64,000 bases of DNA from Tupaia tana (GCA_026018925.1 JAKSZU010000016.1:53030496-53094495); one strand, 5' to 3'. Shown: positions 44,705 to 55,910, counted from the first letter of the stretch. Program-made: numbers and translations. The notes: generated by a model from the letters alone, not told the origin.

Positions 44705-45107
44705 AAGGTGGCTGAGTCTTGGGGAAGAAGAAAGAGAGCCTTCTAGCAATGTCCTTCCCTGACATATACACAATGCCCAAAGATTTAACTGTTGACTCTT
44801 GACCCCTACAGTAATGACATCATTGGATCTAAGGACGTGTGGGGAATAAAAGGTTTCTCCAGAGCCCCCCACAACTTTAACACACCAAAGTCTCAGGTTT
44901 GGCATACTTTGGACTCCTTGAGATGGTTGTTTTCAAAAAAGGGAAGCATCTGGAAGATTGCTACTGGAGGGTTCTCTGGGACAAGAAAAGACGGCAGAGT
45001 ATGAAAGATAAAGGTTGAACTCTAAGGTTAACAAGAGGAGGGAAAGCCAAGGCTTACATTTCCATCTTTCTCTCAGCCACATATTACAAGCCAAGGCAGC
45101 TAAGCAT
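44705..45107. other. BCL7B intron 2, unique sequence
   Basis: No repeat or exon recognised. Confidence 0.5.
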
Positions 45108-45123
45108 TCCAAGGACATAAAAT

Positions 45124-45194
45124 TTTTTTAAAAATTATTTTATTTAACTTTAATTATTATTCATTTGTTTATTTAAATTTGACCAGAGAGGGAC

Positions 45195-45239
<45 letters not shown>

Positions 45240-45330
45240 GAGAAATCAAGCTGCCAGGTCCAGGACTCGAACCACAGTCGGCCATGTGGGAATCCAGCGC
45301 CTTTAACCACCATGCCACCTGCCGGCCCCA
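45124..45330 (-). mobile_element. Family B SINE with (GA)n
   Basis: TCCAAGGACATAAAA on both sides (from about 45108 and 45331). The CT tract is a 40-nt (GA)n at 45198-45236. Confidence 0.9.
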
Positions 45331-45365
45331 TCCAAGGACATAAAAATTTAAATAAAACAGACAAG

Positions 45366-45557
45366 GGCCGACGGGTGATATCATGGTTAAGGGGCTAGAC
45401 TCCCACATGGCTGATCATAGTTTGAGTCCTGGACCTGGTAGTTTGCTTTCTCTCTCTCTTTTTCTCTGGTGAGCACACATGTCATATAGCAAAAAATAAA
45501 TAAATAACTAAATAATAAGATAAAAATTATATGAATAATTCTTAAAAAAAAAAAAAA
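45366..45557 (+). mobile_element. B-type SINE with an A-type 3' end
   Basis: A B head and CT tract are followed by GGTGAGCACACATGTCATAT, the family A 3' motif, instead of GGTCAAATT. Confidence 0.7.
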
Positions 45558-45671
45558 GATAAATGAAACAAAAACTAACCAGGTATCAAAGGAAAGCAGG
45601 CACTATGAAAGACAACAAACATAATAACCTATACGAAAAGGAGCTGACCAATGGGACAGAAGAGCTGAAAT

Positions 45672-46142
45672 TGTTTTTTATTGTTTATTTATTTTTAATT
45701 GTTGCAGTATGTGTGCACTCGCTTGTGAGAGGAAGAAAAAGAAGGAAAGTGAGAAATTATTCAAGGGGGATGGCCATCCTAGAACCCCTTCTTTTCCATT
45801 TTCCTCTTGGGATTTGGGGCACACATGTACTTGGCATGTTTTTCTTTTTTCTTTTCTTTCTTTTTTACTTTTTAAGAATTATTTATTTAATTTGTTTATT
45901 ATTATTTTTAATTTGACCAGAGAGAGAGTGAGAGAGAAAGAAAGGGAAAGTGGAAAAGCAAGCCACCAGGTCCAGGACTCAAACCATGGTCAGCCATGTG
46001 GGAATCCAGCGCCTCAACCACCATACCACCTACCAGCCTAGCCCAGTGTATATTTTTGAAGCCGGGGGATCTGGGACTCTACCCTGAGCAGCTGGTAATA
46101 TGGGATCTAGTTGCCTTAACCACCATATCACTGCCTGGCCCA
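45672..46142 (-). mobile_element. A/E-type host split by family B
   Basis: The host runs to TACTTGGCATG, a minus B copy occupies about 45840-46040, and the host resumes GAAGCCGGGGGATCTGGGAC to ACTGCCTGGCCC. Confidence 0.78.
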
Positions 46143-46219
46143 AGAACAGAAATTAAATATTGTAAGTCTCCTTAGGAGGATAAAAATACTACTGGAAAGT
46201 TGTTTTGAAGAACAAATAG

Positions 46220-46732
46220 AGGGGGACCAGCAGGTAGTGTGGTGGTTAAGGCGCTGGACACTTCCACATGGCCGACTGCAGTTTGAGTCTGGGACCTGCT
46301 GGCTTGCTTCCTCCCCACCCCATGCATGTCTCTCTCTGGTCAAAATTGAAAAAAAAAAAAAAAAAAAAAGAATAAAAATAAATAAATAAATATTTCTAAA
46401 ATTAAAAAAAAAAAAAAGAATAGCGGGAACTTGGCATGTAAGTGTTCAAAGTAAGTGAATGAGTTTAATAGAATTTTTTTAAGACAGATTTTTGCTGTAG
46501 GGCACATGCTCTTGCCACAGAGACAGAGACAAAGAGAAAAAAAGTGAGAAGTCACCCCCTCAGGAGGGATGGCCATGTTGCAATCCCTTCTTCTCTATTC
46601 TCCTCTCAGTATTTTTGGCACATATGCACACATGTACCCAGCATGAATTTCAAGCTGCTGGGTCTAGGACTCAAATCACAGTCAGCCATGTGGGAATCTA
46701 GCAATGTAACCATTATGCCATCTGCTAGTCCC
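46220..46732. mobile_element. Family B SINE (+) and family A SINE (-)
   Basis: B at about 46220-46420 (with CCCCATGCATG in place of CT repeats); A at about 46474-46732. Confidence 0.8.
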
Positions 46733-46972
46733 AATAGCAGAAGTAGATACAGCTAAAGAGATTAATGAGTAAACACCAGGTTCAGAAACTCAGAATGCAT
46801 CAGGAAAGGATAAGAAATGAAACAAATGTGAGAAAAGTTAAGGTATGAAGCAGTTGGATATAAACATTATAAGCATATTCTAACATGAGTCCTAGAAGAT
46901 TAAACACAGAGTAAAAAATCCTAGAAGTTTCCAGGAAGACAAATAGATCATCTCTTAAAAATCCAGAATCAG

Positions 46973-47690
46973 GGACCAGCAGATGGCATAATGGTTATGT
47001 CACTGGATTCCCATGATTCAAGTACTGGACCCAGCGACTTAAAACTCTTATTGGGCGGGACCAGCAGTTAGCGTAATGGATATGTGGCTGAACTCCCATG
47101 TAGTCGACCACAGTTCAAGTCCCGGACCCGGTGGCTTAAACTCACGCTGGGCACGTGTGCATGTGTGCCCAAGATCCTGAGAGGAGAATGGAGGAGAAGG
47201 GATTGTGGCGTGGCCATCCTCCCCAGGGGGTGATTTCTTGCTTTCTCTCTCTGTGTCTTTCTGGTGAGCACATGTGCCCTATAGCAAAAACAAACAAACA
47301 AACAAAAAACTCTTACTGGGCACATGTCCGTGCACGCCCAAGATCCCAAGAGAAGAATGGAGGAGAAGAGACTGCAGCATGGCCATCTCCGCTAGGAGGT
47401 GTCTCTTGAACTCTCTAGCAAGCAAATGCGCCCTATAGCAAAAATCTCTCCAAAAAATAAAAAATAAATAAATAAAAAGAATCCAGAATCAGCAGGACCA
47501 GTAGATGACATAATGGTTACATGATGGGTGCCTGTATGTGTGTGCTCAAAATGAGAAGGAGAATGGGAGAAGGGATTGAGGCATGGCCATCCCTCCAGGG
47601 TGTGCTTTCTTGCTTTCTATCTGTCTGTCTCTGTCTCTCCAGCAAGCACACATGTCCTATAACAAAAAATTTCTCTAAAGAAAAGAACCC
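46973..47690 (+). mobile_element. A-in-A nest followed by a third A copy at a reused target
   Basis: The host A (46973-47479) is split by a younger A (47057-47306) with AAACTCTTATTGGGC / AAACTCTTACTGGGC duplications (47042-47056, 47307-47321). AATCCAGAATCAG flanks the host, and AACCCAGAGTCAG follows the third, internally deleted copy (about 47493-47690). Confidence 0.85.
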
Positions 47691-47829
47691 AGAGTCAGGA
47701 TGACATCAGATTTCTCAAGAGCAACACTGATTTCTTAAGAGCAATTGAGTCATAGGTTCAAAGTGCTAAGAGAAAATAAGATATTGTCAGAAAGTTTTCC
47801 CCACAACAGTCCTCTTTGACAAAACTCTT

Positions 47830-47945
47830 CAAAAATCAACCCCCTCTAAGGGTTGATTTCTCACTTTTCCTCTCTCTCACACTCTCTCTCTCTGGCAAGT
47901 GCACGTACTCTATAACAAAACAAAACCAAAAAAAAACTAAAAAAA
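47830..47945 (+). repeat. 5'-truncated family A fragment
   Basis: Only the palindrome region and the GGCAAGTGCACGTACTCTAT 3' end remain. Confidence 0.65.
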
Positions 47946-47990
47946 AGAAAAATGAGTCTAAGAGAAAGTCATTAGAAATACATACAAAGG

Positions 47991-48259
47991 GGACCAGCAG
48001 ATGGCATAATGTTTACGTCACTGGACTCTCACATAGTCAACTGCAGTTTGAGTCCCAGATCCAGTGGCTTAAATCTCATGCCAGGTGCATGTGCGTGTGT
48101 GCCTAAAATCCCGAGGGGAGAACAGTAGAAGGGACTGCAGTGTTCCCATACCCCTTGGGGGGTGATTTTTCACTTTCAGTCTCTCTGTCTTTCAGGTAAG
48201 CACATGGGCCCTATAGCAAAAACCTCTCTTAAAAAAAAAAAAAAAAAAAAAGAAGAAGA
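47991..48259 (+). mobile_element. Family A SINE with 17-bp duplication
   Basis: AGAAATACATACAAAGG perfect at 47974-47990 and 48260-48276, although the element body is moderately diverged. Confidence 0.92.
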
Positions 48260-48364
48260 AGAAATACATACAAAGGATTATTAACGAATTAATCATGTTT
48301 ATTTAGTCTAAACAAGCAATAATGAAAACACAAATATCTAAAAAGAGAAATTAAAGCGAAGGAC

Positions 48365-48596
48365 AGGCTGGATAGTAACATAGAGGTAAAATGTAATACT
48401 CTGTGAGGCTAAATCACACGGGAAGGTTCTGGACTTGCACTGAGAGACTTCCCTGAGTATGCCAGGTACACGTGTGCCCATGATCCAGGGATGGCCAAAG
48501 CTGGACATGGACTACAGCAGTGGGATCCTGGTGGAGTGCTATCTTTTGTCTGCCTGTCTGTCTCTTTCTCTCATGGAAAAAATAAACACAAAAGTT
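48365..48596 (+). repeat. Family D SINE
   Basis: CTTCCCTGAGTATGCCAGG and TCTTTCTCTCATGGAAAAA match the copy at the left edge of the window. Confidence 0.65.
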
Positions 48597-48934
48597 CAAA
48601 AAAAAAAGTACTTTAGAAAAAAAAATTGAGTCAGCTGGTGGTGTGGTTACGGTATCTAGATCCTCACTCCTGCTATTTCTGAATAAACCTTTTACTTTGG
48701 AGAGTCAGTCTTGCTATCACTCAATTTAGGTGGATGCAAAGAATTAACATCTACCAACTCAATAAAATAGGAATACCAATTTAAAAAGAATAGCTAAAAA
48801 AAAACCTTGCACATTTGGAAACTAAAATCATTCTGCTAAATGACTATAGTTAAAGAGGAAATCGAAAAGGAACTTAGGAAAACTTACAGTTCAATGACAC
48901 TGTCAGTGACATTTTGACATTTATATATGTCGAA

Positions 48935-49195
48935 ATTTGTGGAAGAAAAAGTGGTTTGTTTGTTACTGGGCTGTGTGCACATGCATGAGGCACACAGAGA
49001 GAGAGCACGAAAGTTCTCTCCAACAGGACCTGATCATGCTGTAATCCTTTCTTCTGATTCTCTACCCCATCAAGATCCTGGGCATGCTTGCACTTGTCCA
49101 GCATGTAAGCCACCAGCGTCAAGATTCTAACCCTGGTCAGCCATATGGGATTCAGCTTCCTCTGCACAGTGCTTAAATGCTACATGACAGGGCCA
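48935..49195 (-). repeat. Old tRNA-like SINE (family E)
   Basis: Contains CACAGAGAGAGAGCACG, CAAGATCCTGGGCATGC and GGTCAGCCATATGGGATTC; head decayed. Confidence 0.5.
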
Positions 49196-49227
49196 GTCCA
49201 TGGAATACATTTATTAAAAAAACAAAA

Positions 49228-49345
49228 AGCGTGCCGGTATGGTGGTGCACACCTATTATCCCTCTACTTGGAAGAATGGGGCAGGAGGATCGTGAGTTCA
49301 AAGTCAGCTGGAGCAACATAGCTAGACTCTGTCTCTAAAAATAAA
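49228..49345 (+). repeat. Monomeric 7SL (B1/FLAM-like) SINE
   Basis: GCCGGTATGGTGGTGCACAC, ATTATCCCTCTACTTGG and GAGGATCGTGAGTTCAAAG then CTCTGTCTCTAAAAATAAAA follow the Alu left-monomer pattern. Confidence 0.8.
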
Positions 49346-49350
49346 AAACT

Positions 49351-49535
49351 GGGGCCAGGAGGTGGCACAGTGGTTAAAGTGCTGGACATTCCCACATAGC
49401 CGACCGTGGTTTGAGTCCTGGACCTGGTGGCTTGCTTTCTCTCTTTCCCTCCCTCTCTTCCTCTCTATATCTATCGCTGGTCAAATTAAAATAAATAAAA
49501 TTAAATAATTCTTTAAAAAATAAAAATAAAAAACT
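49351..49535 (+). mobile_element. Family B SINE in the 7SL element's tail
   Basis: AAAAATAAAAAACT before and after places the insertion in the A-rich tail of the 7SL copy. Confidence 0.85.
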
Positions 49536-49692
49536 ATAAATAAGACAAAAAGCAAAGAAAAATGAGAAAAAAAAAGAGCTAAGTGCTCAATATAATGTGC
49601 CAGAAAAAAAAAAAAAAAAGGAACAGAATAAACTCAATAAGACAAAGAAGAATTAATAATAATGAGAAAATTAATTAAATAAAAAACAAAGC

Positions 49693-49952
49693 AGGGCCAG
49701 TAAGGTGGCATGGTGGTTAACATTGCTGGGTCCCACAAGGCCAGACCCAGCAGCTTGGAAAATATGCCAGATGCATGTGTATGCATACCCAAAATCTTAA
49801 AAGGAGAACTGAAGAAAAGGGATTATGGCATGGTCATTTCCCAGGGGGTGATTTCTCACTTCCCCTCTCTCTCTTTCTCTCTCTCTGGCCAACACATGCA
49901 CCCTATAGCAAAAACAAACAAAAATTTTTTTAAAGAATTATTTTATTTTAAC

Positions 49953-49986
<34 letters not shown>

Positions 49987-50512
49987 GTTCTAATTTGACC
50001 AGAGAGAGACAGAGAAAGAGAAAGTGAGAAAGGAAGCCATCAGGTCTGGGACTTGAACCACAGTCAGCTATGTGGGAGCCCAGTACCTTTAACCACCACG
50101 CCACCTGTAGGCCCCAAACAAACACAAAGGTCAAGGTGGCTGGATCCCATTTGGCCCAAAGCATGGTTCAAGTCCTGGACCTAGAAACTAGCAAAACACC
50201 AGGTACATATGCATGTGTGCCCAAAATCCCAAGAAAATACTAGAGAAGAGATTGTAGTATGTCCATCCCCTCTGGCGGTTGATCTCTCATTTTCCCTCTT
50301 TCTCACTCTCTCTGCCGAGGGCACGTGCCCAATAACAAAAACTAGGGGGGCCAGCAGGTGGTATGGTGGTTAAGGGCGCTGGACTCCCACATGGTTGACC
50401 ATGGTTCGAGTCCCAGACCTGGAGACTTGCTTTCTCACTTTCTCTCTCTCTCTCTGGAAATATTAAAATAATAATAATAAATAAAGTTAAATAAAATAAT
50501 TTTTAAAAGATT
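49693..50512. mobile_element. SINE cluster: C/A(+), B(-), C(+), B(+)
   Basis: About 49693-49925, 49926-50115, 50128-50345 and 50346-50512. The minus B carries a (TTA)n at its tail. Confidence 0.72.
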
Positions 50513-50523
50513 TTAGGAACAAC

Positions 50524-50920
50524 GGGACCAGCAGTTAGCGTAATAGCTATGTCACTGGACTCCCATGTAGTTGACTGCGGTTCACGTCCTGGACCCGGTG
50601 GCTTAAAACTCACACCAGGCGCGTGTGCGTGCGTGCCCAAGATCCCAAGAGGAGAATGAAGGAGAAGGGATTGCGGCGTGGCCATCCCCCCGGGGGGTGA
50701 TTTCTTGCTTTCTGTTTCTCTGTCTCTGTCTTTCCAGCGAGTGTATGCGCCCTATAGCAAAAACCTCTCAACAACAACAACAAAAAAAAGATTTTAAGAA
50801 CAAGAGATGACAGATTACATTAAGGTGGGTGATTTCTCGCTTTCTGTCTCTGTCTCTACCTTTCTGGCGAGCGAGTGCACACGCCCTATAGCAAAGACTT
50901 CTCAAAAAAAAAAAAAAAAC
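50524..50920 (+). mobile_element. Family A SINE and a headless family A fragment
   Basis: Complete copy 50524-50790 with AGATTTTAGGAACAA / AGATTTTAAGAACAA flanks. A 5'-truncated piece (50825-50920) begins at the palindrome's GGTGATTTCTCGC. Confidence 0.85.
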
Positions 50921-51380
50921 TTTTAAAAGAATTATTTTATTTAAACTTATTTATTTTTAAATTGACCAGAGAGGGATAGAGGGAGAGCAAGAGAGAGAGG
51001 GACAGTGAGAAAGTAAGCCACCAGGTCCGGGACTCAAACTGTGGTCAGCCATGTGGGAGTTCAGTGTCCTTAACCACCATACCACCTGCCAGCCCCTCGA
51101 TATTCAGAATTTTAAAAACTAGTTTTTTGGGTTTTTTTTGGAGAGGTTTTTGCTATAGGGCGCATTCGCTTGCCAGAAAGACAGAGAAAGACAGAGAGAC
51201 AGAAAGCAAGAAATCACCCCCCAGGGGGGATGGCCACACCACAATCCTTTCTCCTCTCTGGATCTTGGGCACGCATGCACACGTGCCCAGCGTGAGTTTA
51301 AGCCACTGATCCGAGACTCAAAATGCAGTTGATTACATGGGAGTCCAGCGACATAACCATTATGCCAACTGCTGGTCCCA
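50921..51380 (-). mobile_element. Family B SINE and family A SINE
   Basis: B at 50921-51097; A at about 51121-51380 with ACTAGTTTTTT on both sides. Confidence 0.85.
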
Positions 51381-51576
51381 TAAAAAACAACTAGTTTTTT
51401 TAAAAAGTTGGAAACAATCTGGGTTATTATCACTCAGGGAATGTGTAGATAAATATAATCATTGCAAGTAAGAGAATACAATACAAGAGTCAAAGGTGAT
51501 AACTATTTACATTTACAGATACATAGAGAGTTCTCAAAAGCAAAGATGAATGAAAAACAGAAAAGGAGCTTCCAGC

Positions 51577-51755
51577 ATAATGATGTGTGTATGTGTGTAT
51601 ATGTGTGTGTGTATATATACACACACGTATACACGTGTATATATATATATGTATGTATATGTATATGTATATGTGTGTATACATACACATATACATACAC
51701 ATGCATATATACACACACACATATACACACACATATATATATATATATATATATG
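51577..51755. repeat. Alternating pyrimidine-purine tract (TG/TA/CA)
   Basis: About 175 nt of TGTG, TATA, CACA and GTAT blocks in mirrored arrangement; all six frames stay open over most of it. It is potentially Z-DNA and cruciform forming. Confidence 0.95.
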
Positions 51756-51756
51756 T

Positions 51757-52115
51757 CTCCAGCAAGTGGCATGGTAGTCAGGGCGCTGGATTCCCACATG
51801 GTCGACCACAGTTTGAGTCTTGGACCTGGTGGCCTGCTTTCTCATTTCCTCTCTCTGGTGAGTGCCCGTGCTCTGTAGCAAATTAAAAAATAATAATTCT
51901 GGGACCAGCAGGTGGCATGGTGGTTAAGGTGCTAGACACTCCCACATGGCTGACCATGGTTCGAGTCTTGGACCTGGTGGCTTGCTTTCTCACTTCCCTT
52001 CTTTCTCTCTCTCTGCGTCTCTCTGTGTCAAATTAAAAATAAATGAATAAATAAAATTTAATAATAATAATAATAGTAATAATAATACTGATACATAAAA
52101 TTAAATAAATCATTC
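51757..52115 (+). mobile_element. A/B hybrid SINE and family B SINE
   Basis: The first (to about 51898) has a B head and a GGTGAGTGCCCGTGCTCTGT A-type end; the second (51901-52115) is family B ending in (TAA)n. Confidence 0.75.
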
Positions 52116-52345
52116 TTTTTTTTGAGAAGAGAGATTTTTACTACAGGGTGCACGTGCTCCCCAGAGAGAGAAAGCGAGAAATCAGCCCATGAGGGCATGG
52201 GCACTCCACAATCACTTCTCCTCCATTCTCCTCTAGGGATTTTGGGCACGTTTGCATACATGCCTGAAGTGAGTTTCAAGTCTCTGGGTCCTGGACTCGA
52301 ACTGCAGGGGAGTTCAGTGACATACCATTATGCCATCTGCTGGTA
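52116..52345 (-). mobile_element. Family A SINE
   Basis: Moderately diverged, palindrome lost (GCCCATGAGGGC). Confidence 0.8.
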
Positions 52346-52361
52346 CGAAATAATTCTTTTT

Positions 52362-52431
52362 TTCCTTCCTTCGTTCTTTCTTCCCCCTCCTTCCTTCCTT
52401 CCTTCCTTCCTTCCCTCCTTCCTTCCTTCCT

Positions 52432-52478
<47 letters not shown>

Positions 52479-52728
52479 AATGAGAGGTTTCTCCTATAGG
52501 GCACATGCGCTCGCCAGAAAGGCAGAGAGAGACAGACAGAAAGCAAGAAATCACCCCACCGCCAGGGAAGATGGGCACAATCCCTTTTCCTCCAGTTTCC
52601 TCTCAGGATCTTGGGCACACATGCACACGCACCCAGCGTGAGTTGAAGCCACCGGGTCCAGGACTCAAACCATAGTTGACTACATGGGAGTCCAGTAACA
52701 TAGCGATTACGCCAAGTGCTGGTCCCCC
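52362..52728 (-). mobile_element. Family A SINE with a 120-nt pyrimidine tail
   Basis: The tail (52358-52480) has become (CCTT)n then (CTTT)n. AAATAATTCTTTTT on both sides marks the target. Confidence 0.88.
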
Positions 52729-52845
52729 AAATAATTCTTTTTAATAAAAAGGCATGTATCAGAATCAGAGAGACACAGACATATAATGCACATAGTACAA
52801 TAGGTGGCTATATGGGTAAGAGTGAGTTTCAGAAAATGTTTTCTT

Positions 52846-53096
52846 GGGGCCAGCAGGTAGCATAGTGGTTAAGGCACTGGATTCTCAAATGGCACACTTT
52901 GGTTCAAGTCCCAGACTTGAGGCTTGAAAATCATGCTGGACGTGAATGTGTGTGTACCCAGAATTCCAGAAGAACAGAGAAGGGATTGTAGCATGGCCGT
53001 CCCCCCAGGAGGTGATTTTTCGTTTTCCCTCTCAGTCTGTCTCTCTTTCTCACTCTCTCTAGATAGCACATTCATCCTATGGCAGAAACTTAAAAG
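52846..53096 (+). mobile_element. A/C SINE with perfect duplication
   Basis: AGAAAATGTTTTCTT at 52831-52845 and 53097-53111. Confidence 0.9.
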
Positions 53097-53249
53097 AGAA
53101 AATGTTTTCTTAAAGGGCCAGATGACAACTATTTTGTTTTATGTGCAATTAGGTCTTGGTAACTACTTGATTCTCATTGTGACTCAAAAGTAGTCACAGA
53201 CAATAAGGATACCAGGGGCATAACTGCATTCTAATAAAACTATACTGAC

Positions 53250-53686
53250 AGGATAGCAGGTGGTTAAGTGTGCTGGACTCACACATGGCTGACTGCGTTT
53301 CGAGTCCTGGACTTAGCCGCTTGCTTTCTTACTTTCTCTTGCTCTCTCTCTCTCTGGTCAAATTGAAATAAATAAATAAATGGATAAACAAAATTAAATA
53401 AAGTAACTCTTTTGGAGAGGTTTTCATTATAGGGCGCGTACGCTCACCAGACAGACAGAGATAGAGAGACAGAAATCACCCCCCAGGGGGGATGGTCACA
53501 CTGCAATCCCTTCTCCTCCATTCTCCTCTCGGGATCTTGGGCACGCACGCACACGCGCCCGACGTGAGTTTTAAGCCACCAGGTCCGGGATGCGAACCGC
53601 GGTCGACTACGTGGGAGTCCAGCGACATAGCCATTACGCTAACTGCTGGTTCCCAAGTAATTCTTTTAATAAAAAAAACAACTATA

Positions 53687-53700
<14 letters not shown>
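53250..53700. mobile_element. Family B SINE (+) with family A (-) in its tail
   Basis: AAGTAACTCTTTT (53401-53413) and AAGTAATTCTTTT (53655-53667) bracket a near-consensus minus A copy. Confidence 0.87.
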
Positions 53701-53719
<19 letters not shown>

Positions 53720-53967
53720 AATACTGACAAACTTAGGGAACATATTGGGCTATGCTTTATCAAGCCCTGGAAAAGCAGATTGGGTTAAGGGAAGGAATTA
53801 AAGAAGAAAAACAATAAAAAGAGGCCTCACACAGACCAATAATGACAGAGGGTACATTGAACTACTTTCAACTCAATTCTGGGGAAATAAATTATTTTAC
53901 AATTAAGAGGCAATCAAAGAAAAGAAACTGGTACCTTTGTGTTGTTTTAATTTTCTTCCACACTTAC

Positions 53968-54043
53968 CTCCTTGCTGTCTGTCACAGGAACCCACTTAAA
54001 TATCCTAAGGGATGTGTCACCCACCGTCACCCACTTTTTCTCC
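53968..54043 (-). CDS. BCL7B: BCL7B coding exon 2 (residues 31-56)
   Basis: The acceptor is TTTCTTTTAG and the donor is GAG|GTAAGT. One base completes Trp31; 25 codons follow, [20 protein letters not shown] then TDSKE. This is the most conserved part of the BCL7 domain. A nearly intact family A SINE (54158-54419), inserted in the sense orientation of the gene, places its 32-nt poly(A) tail 114 nt upstream of this acceptor. Confidence 0.98.
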
Positions 54044-54155
54044 CTAAAAGAAAGATACCTCTTAGAACTGATAAAATAGTAACACAGATTTTCTGTTCAG
54101 TTCATTGCTTGTAATTTTCTACCTCTCTGAATATCTATTCCTTTAGTCTGGAATG

Positions 54156-54157
<2 letters not shown>

Positions 54158-54192
<35 letters not shown>

Positions 54193-54419
54193 ATACAGCG
54201 CGTGTGCTCGCCAGACAGACAGAGAGATAGAAAGCGAGAAATCACCCCCCAGGGGGGATGGCCACACGGCAATCCCTTCTCCTCCACTCTCCTCTCGGGA
54301 TCTTGGGCACGCACGCACACGCGCCTGGCGTGAGTTTAAGCCACCGGGTCTGCGACTCGAACCATGGTCCACTACGTGGGAGTCCAGTGACATAGCCATT
54401 ACGCTAACTGCTGGTCCCA
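54158..54419 (-). mobile_element. Young family A SINE upstream of BCL7B exon 2
   Basis: Perfect 13-bp duplication AGTCTGGAATGTC at 54145-54157 and 54420-54432; poly(T) of 32. Sense-oriented in BCL7B intron 1. Confidence 0.95.
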
Positions 54420-54525
54420 AGTCTGGAATGTCAAATAATACCTTACCTTGTGGTGCAAAATCATCCTTATCAAAAAAGACTTCCCTGTCAAATTCCTTTG
54501 GTTCTGACCCTGTATTTGCCTTCTC

Positions 54526-54784
54526 TTTTTTTCTTTTCTTTTTTGAAGAGGTTTTTGTTATAGGGCATGTGCGCTCGCCAGAAAGATGGAAAGAGACAGA
54601 GACACAGAAAGCAAGAAATCACCCCCCAGGGGGGGTGGCCACAATGTAATCCATTCTCCTCTGGAGATTTTTGGCACGCACGCACACATGCCCAGCATTA
54701 GTTTAAGCCACCAGGTCTGGGAATCGAACTGCGGTTGACTACATGGGAGTTCAGTGACATAGCCATTATGCCAATTGCTGGTCC
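54526..54784 (-). mobile_element. Family A SINE
   Basis: Full-length; TTTGCCTTCTC / TTTGCCATCTC flanks. Confidence 0.85.
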
Positions 54785-55165
54785 TTGTAATTTGCCATCT
54801 CTCCTTGCACAGAGTTTGCCTTTTTTCCTTCAGTGACTCCCCCAATATAGAGTACCAGAGTACCAACACATTTTTTAACTTGGTATTTACCTGGCATGAT
54901 TTATTTATTTTCCAAAATTAATTCAATTCCCCTGATATGTATAAAGTCCTACAATAGAATGCCTGTAGGTGATAAAGGATATATGAGATATGGTCCCCCC
55001 CCCCCCCTACCTGGGAGCACATAAAGAATAAAAAAGGTAAGGAAGGAAATCACTGCAATATGTGGAAGTTGAGAAAGCTGAAAGACACAGTGAGACTAAG
55101 CTACCCCATGGAAGAAGAACTCCTACATCTCCTGTGGAACTCTGGGGCAAAACATAACTCCATTT
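54785..55165. other. BCL7B intron 1, unique sequence
   Basis: No repeat recognised apart from a C10 run at about 54996. Confidence 0.5.
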
Positions 55166-55181
55166 AAAAATAATCGCAGGA

Positions 55182-55352
55182 CCAGGGCTGGCAGGTGGCA
55201 TGGTGGTTAAAGACGCTGAACTCCCACATGGCCGACTGTAGTTTGAGTCCCAGACCTGGCGGCTTGTTCTCTCTCTCTCACTCGGTCCCTCTCTGGTCAA
55301 ATTAAAATAAATAAATAAATGAAGTTAAAGAAAATAATTATTTTTAAAAAAT
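55182..55352 (+). mobile_element. Family B SINE
   Basis: AATAATCGCAGGA at about 55169-55181 and 55353-55365. Confidence 0.9.
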
Positions 55353-55639
55353 AATAATCGCAGGAGAAAGGCAGGATGCTGCTACCTAGAAAAAGAAGTG
55401 AGCTTCACACCATTTCTAGAGGAAGTAAAGGCAGAGCCTTTGCCTTAAAAAAAAAAAAATCATTTTCCTCCTCACAGGCACAAACCTGGGAAAAGACAGC
55501 GACATTCTATTGGGAACAGCGAGTACCCAAGCTGTGAGAGACAAGGCTGAAAGGTAGTTTGAGGCTGTTTGGAAGAAGGGATTAAACCTCAACCCGAGAG
55601 GTGAGGGGTACACACACAGAGCACCATGCTGCACCGTAT

Positions 55640-55910
55640 TCTTTCTTTTTTGGGGGGGAGAGATTTTTACTATAGGGCATGTGCACTCACTGGAGAGTCA
55701 GAGAGACAGAAAGCAAGAAATTACTCCCCAAGGGGGATGGCCACGCCACAATCCCTTCTCTTCTTGGGATTTTGGCCATGCATATACACATGCCCAGTGT
55801 GAGTTTTAAGCTGCCAGGTCTGGGAATTTTAAGCTGCCGGGTCTGGAACTCAAACCATGGTAGACTGTGGGAGTCCAGTGACATAACCATTACACCATCT
55901 GCTGGTCCCA
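55640..55910 (-). mobile_element. Family A SINE with internal duplication
   Basis: TTTTAAGCTGCCAGGTCTGG is followed at once by TTTTAAGCTGCCGGGTCTGG, a tandem duplication of about 24 bp near the B box. Confidence 0.85.

Noticed and set aside
51462..51886. Overlapping open frames of 90-138 codons on both strands
   Set aside because: They consist of alternating Tyr/Ile/His/Val/Cys from the TG/TA/CA tract; every frame is open because of composition.
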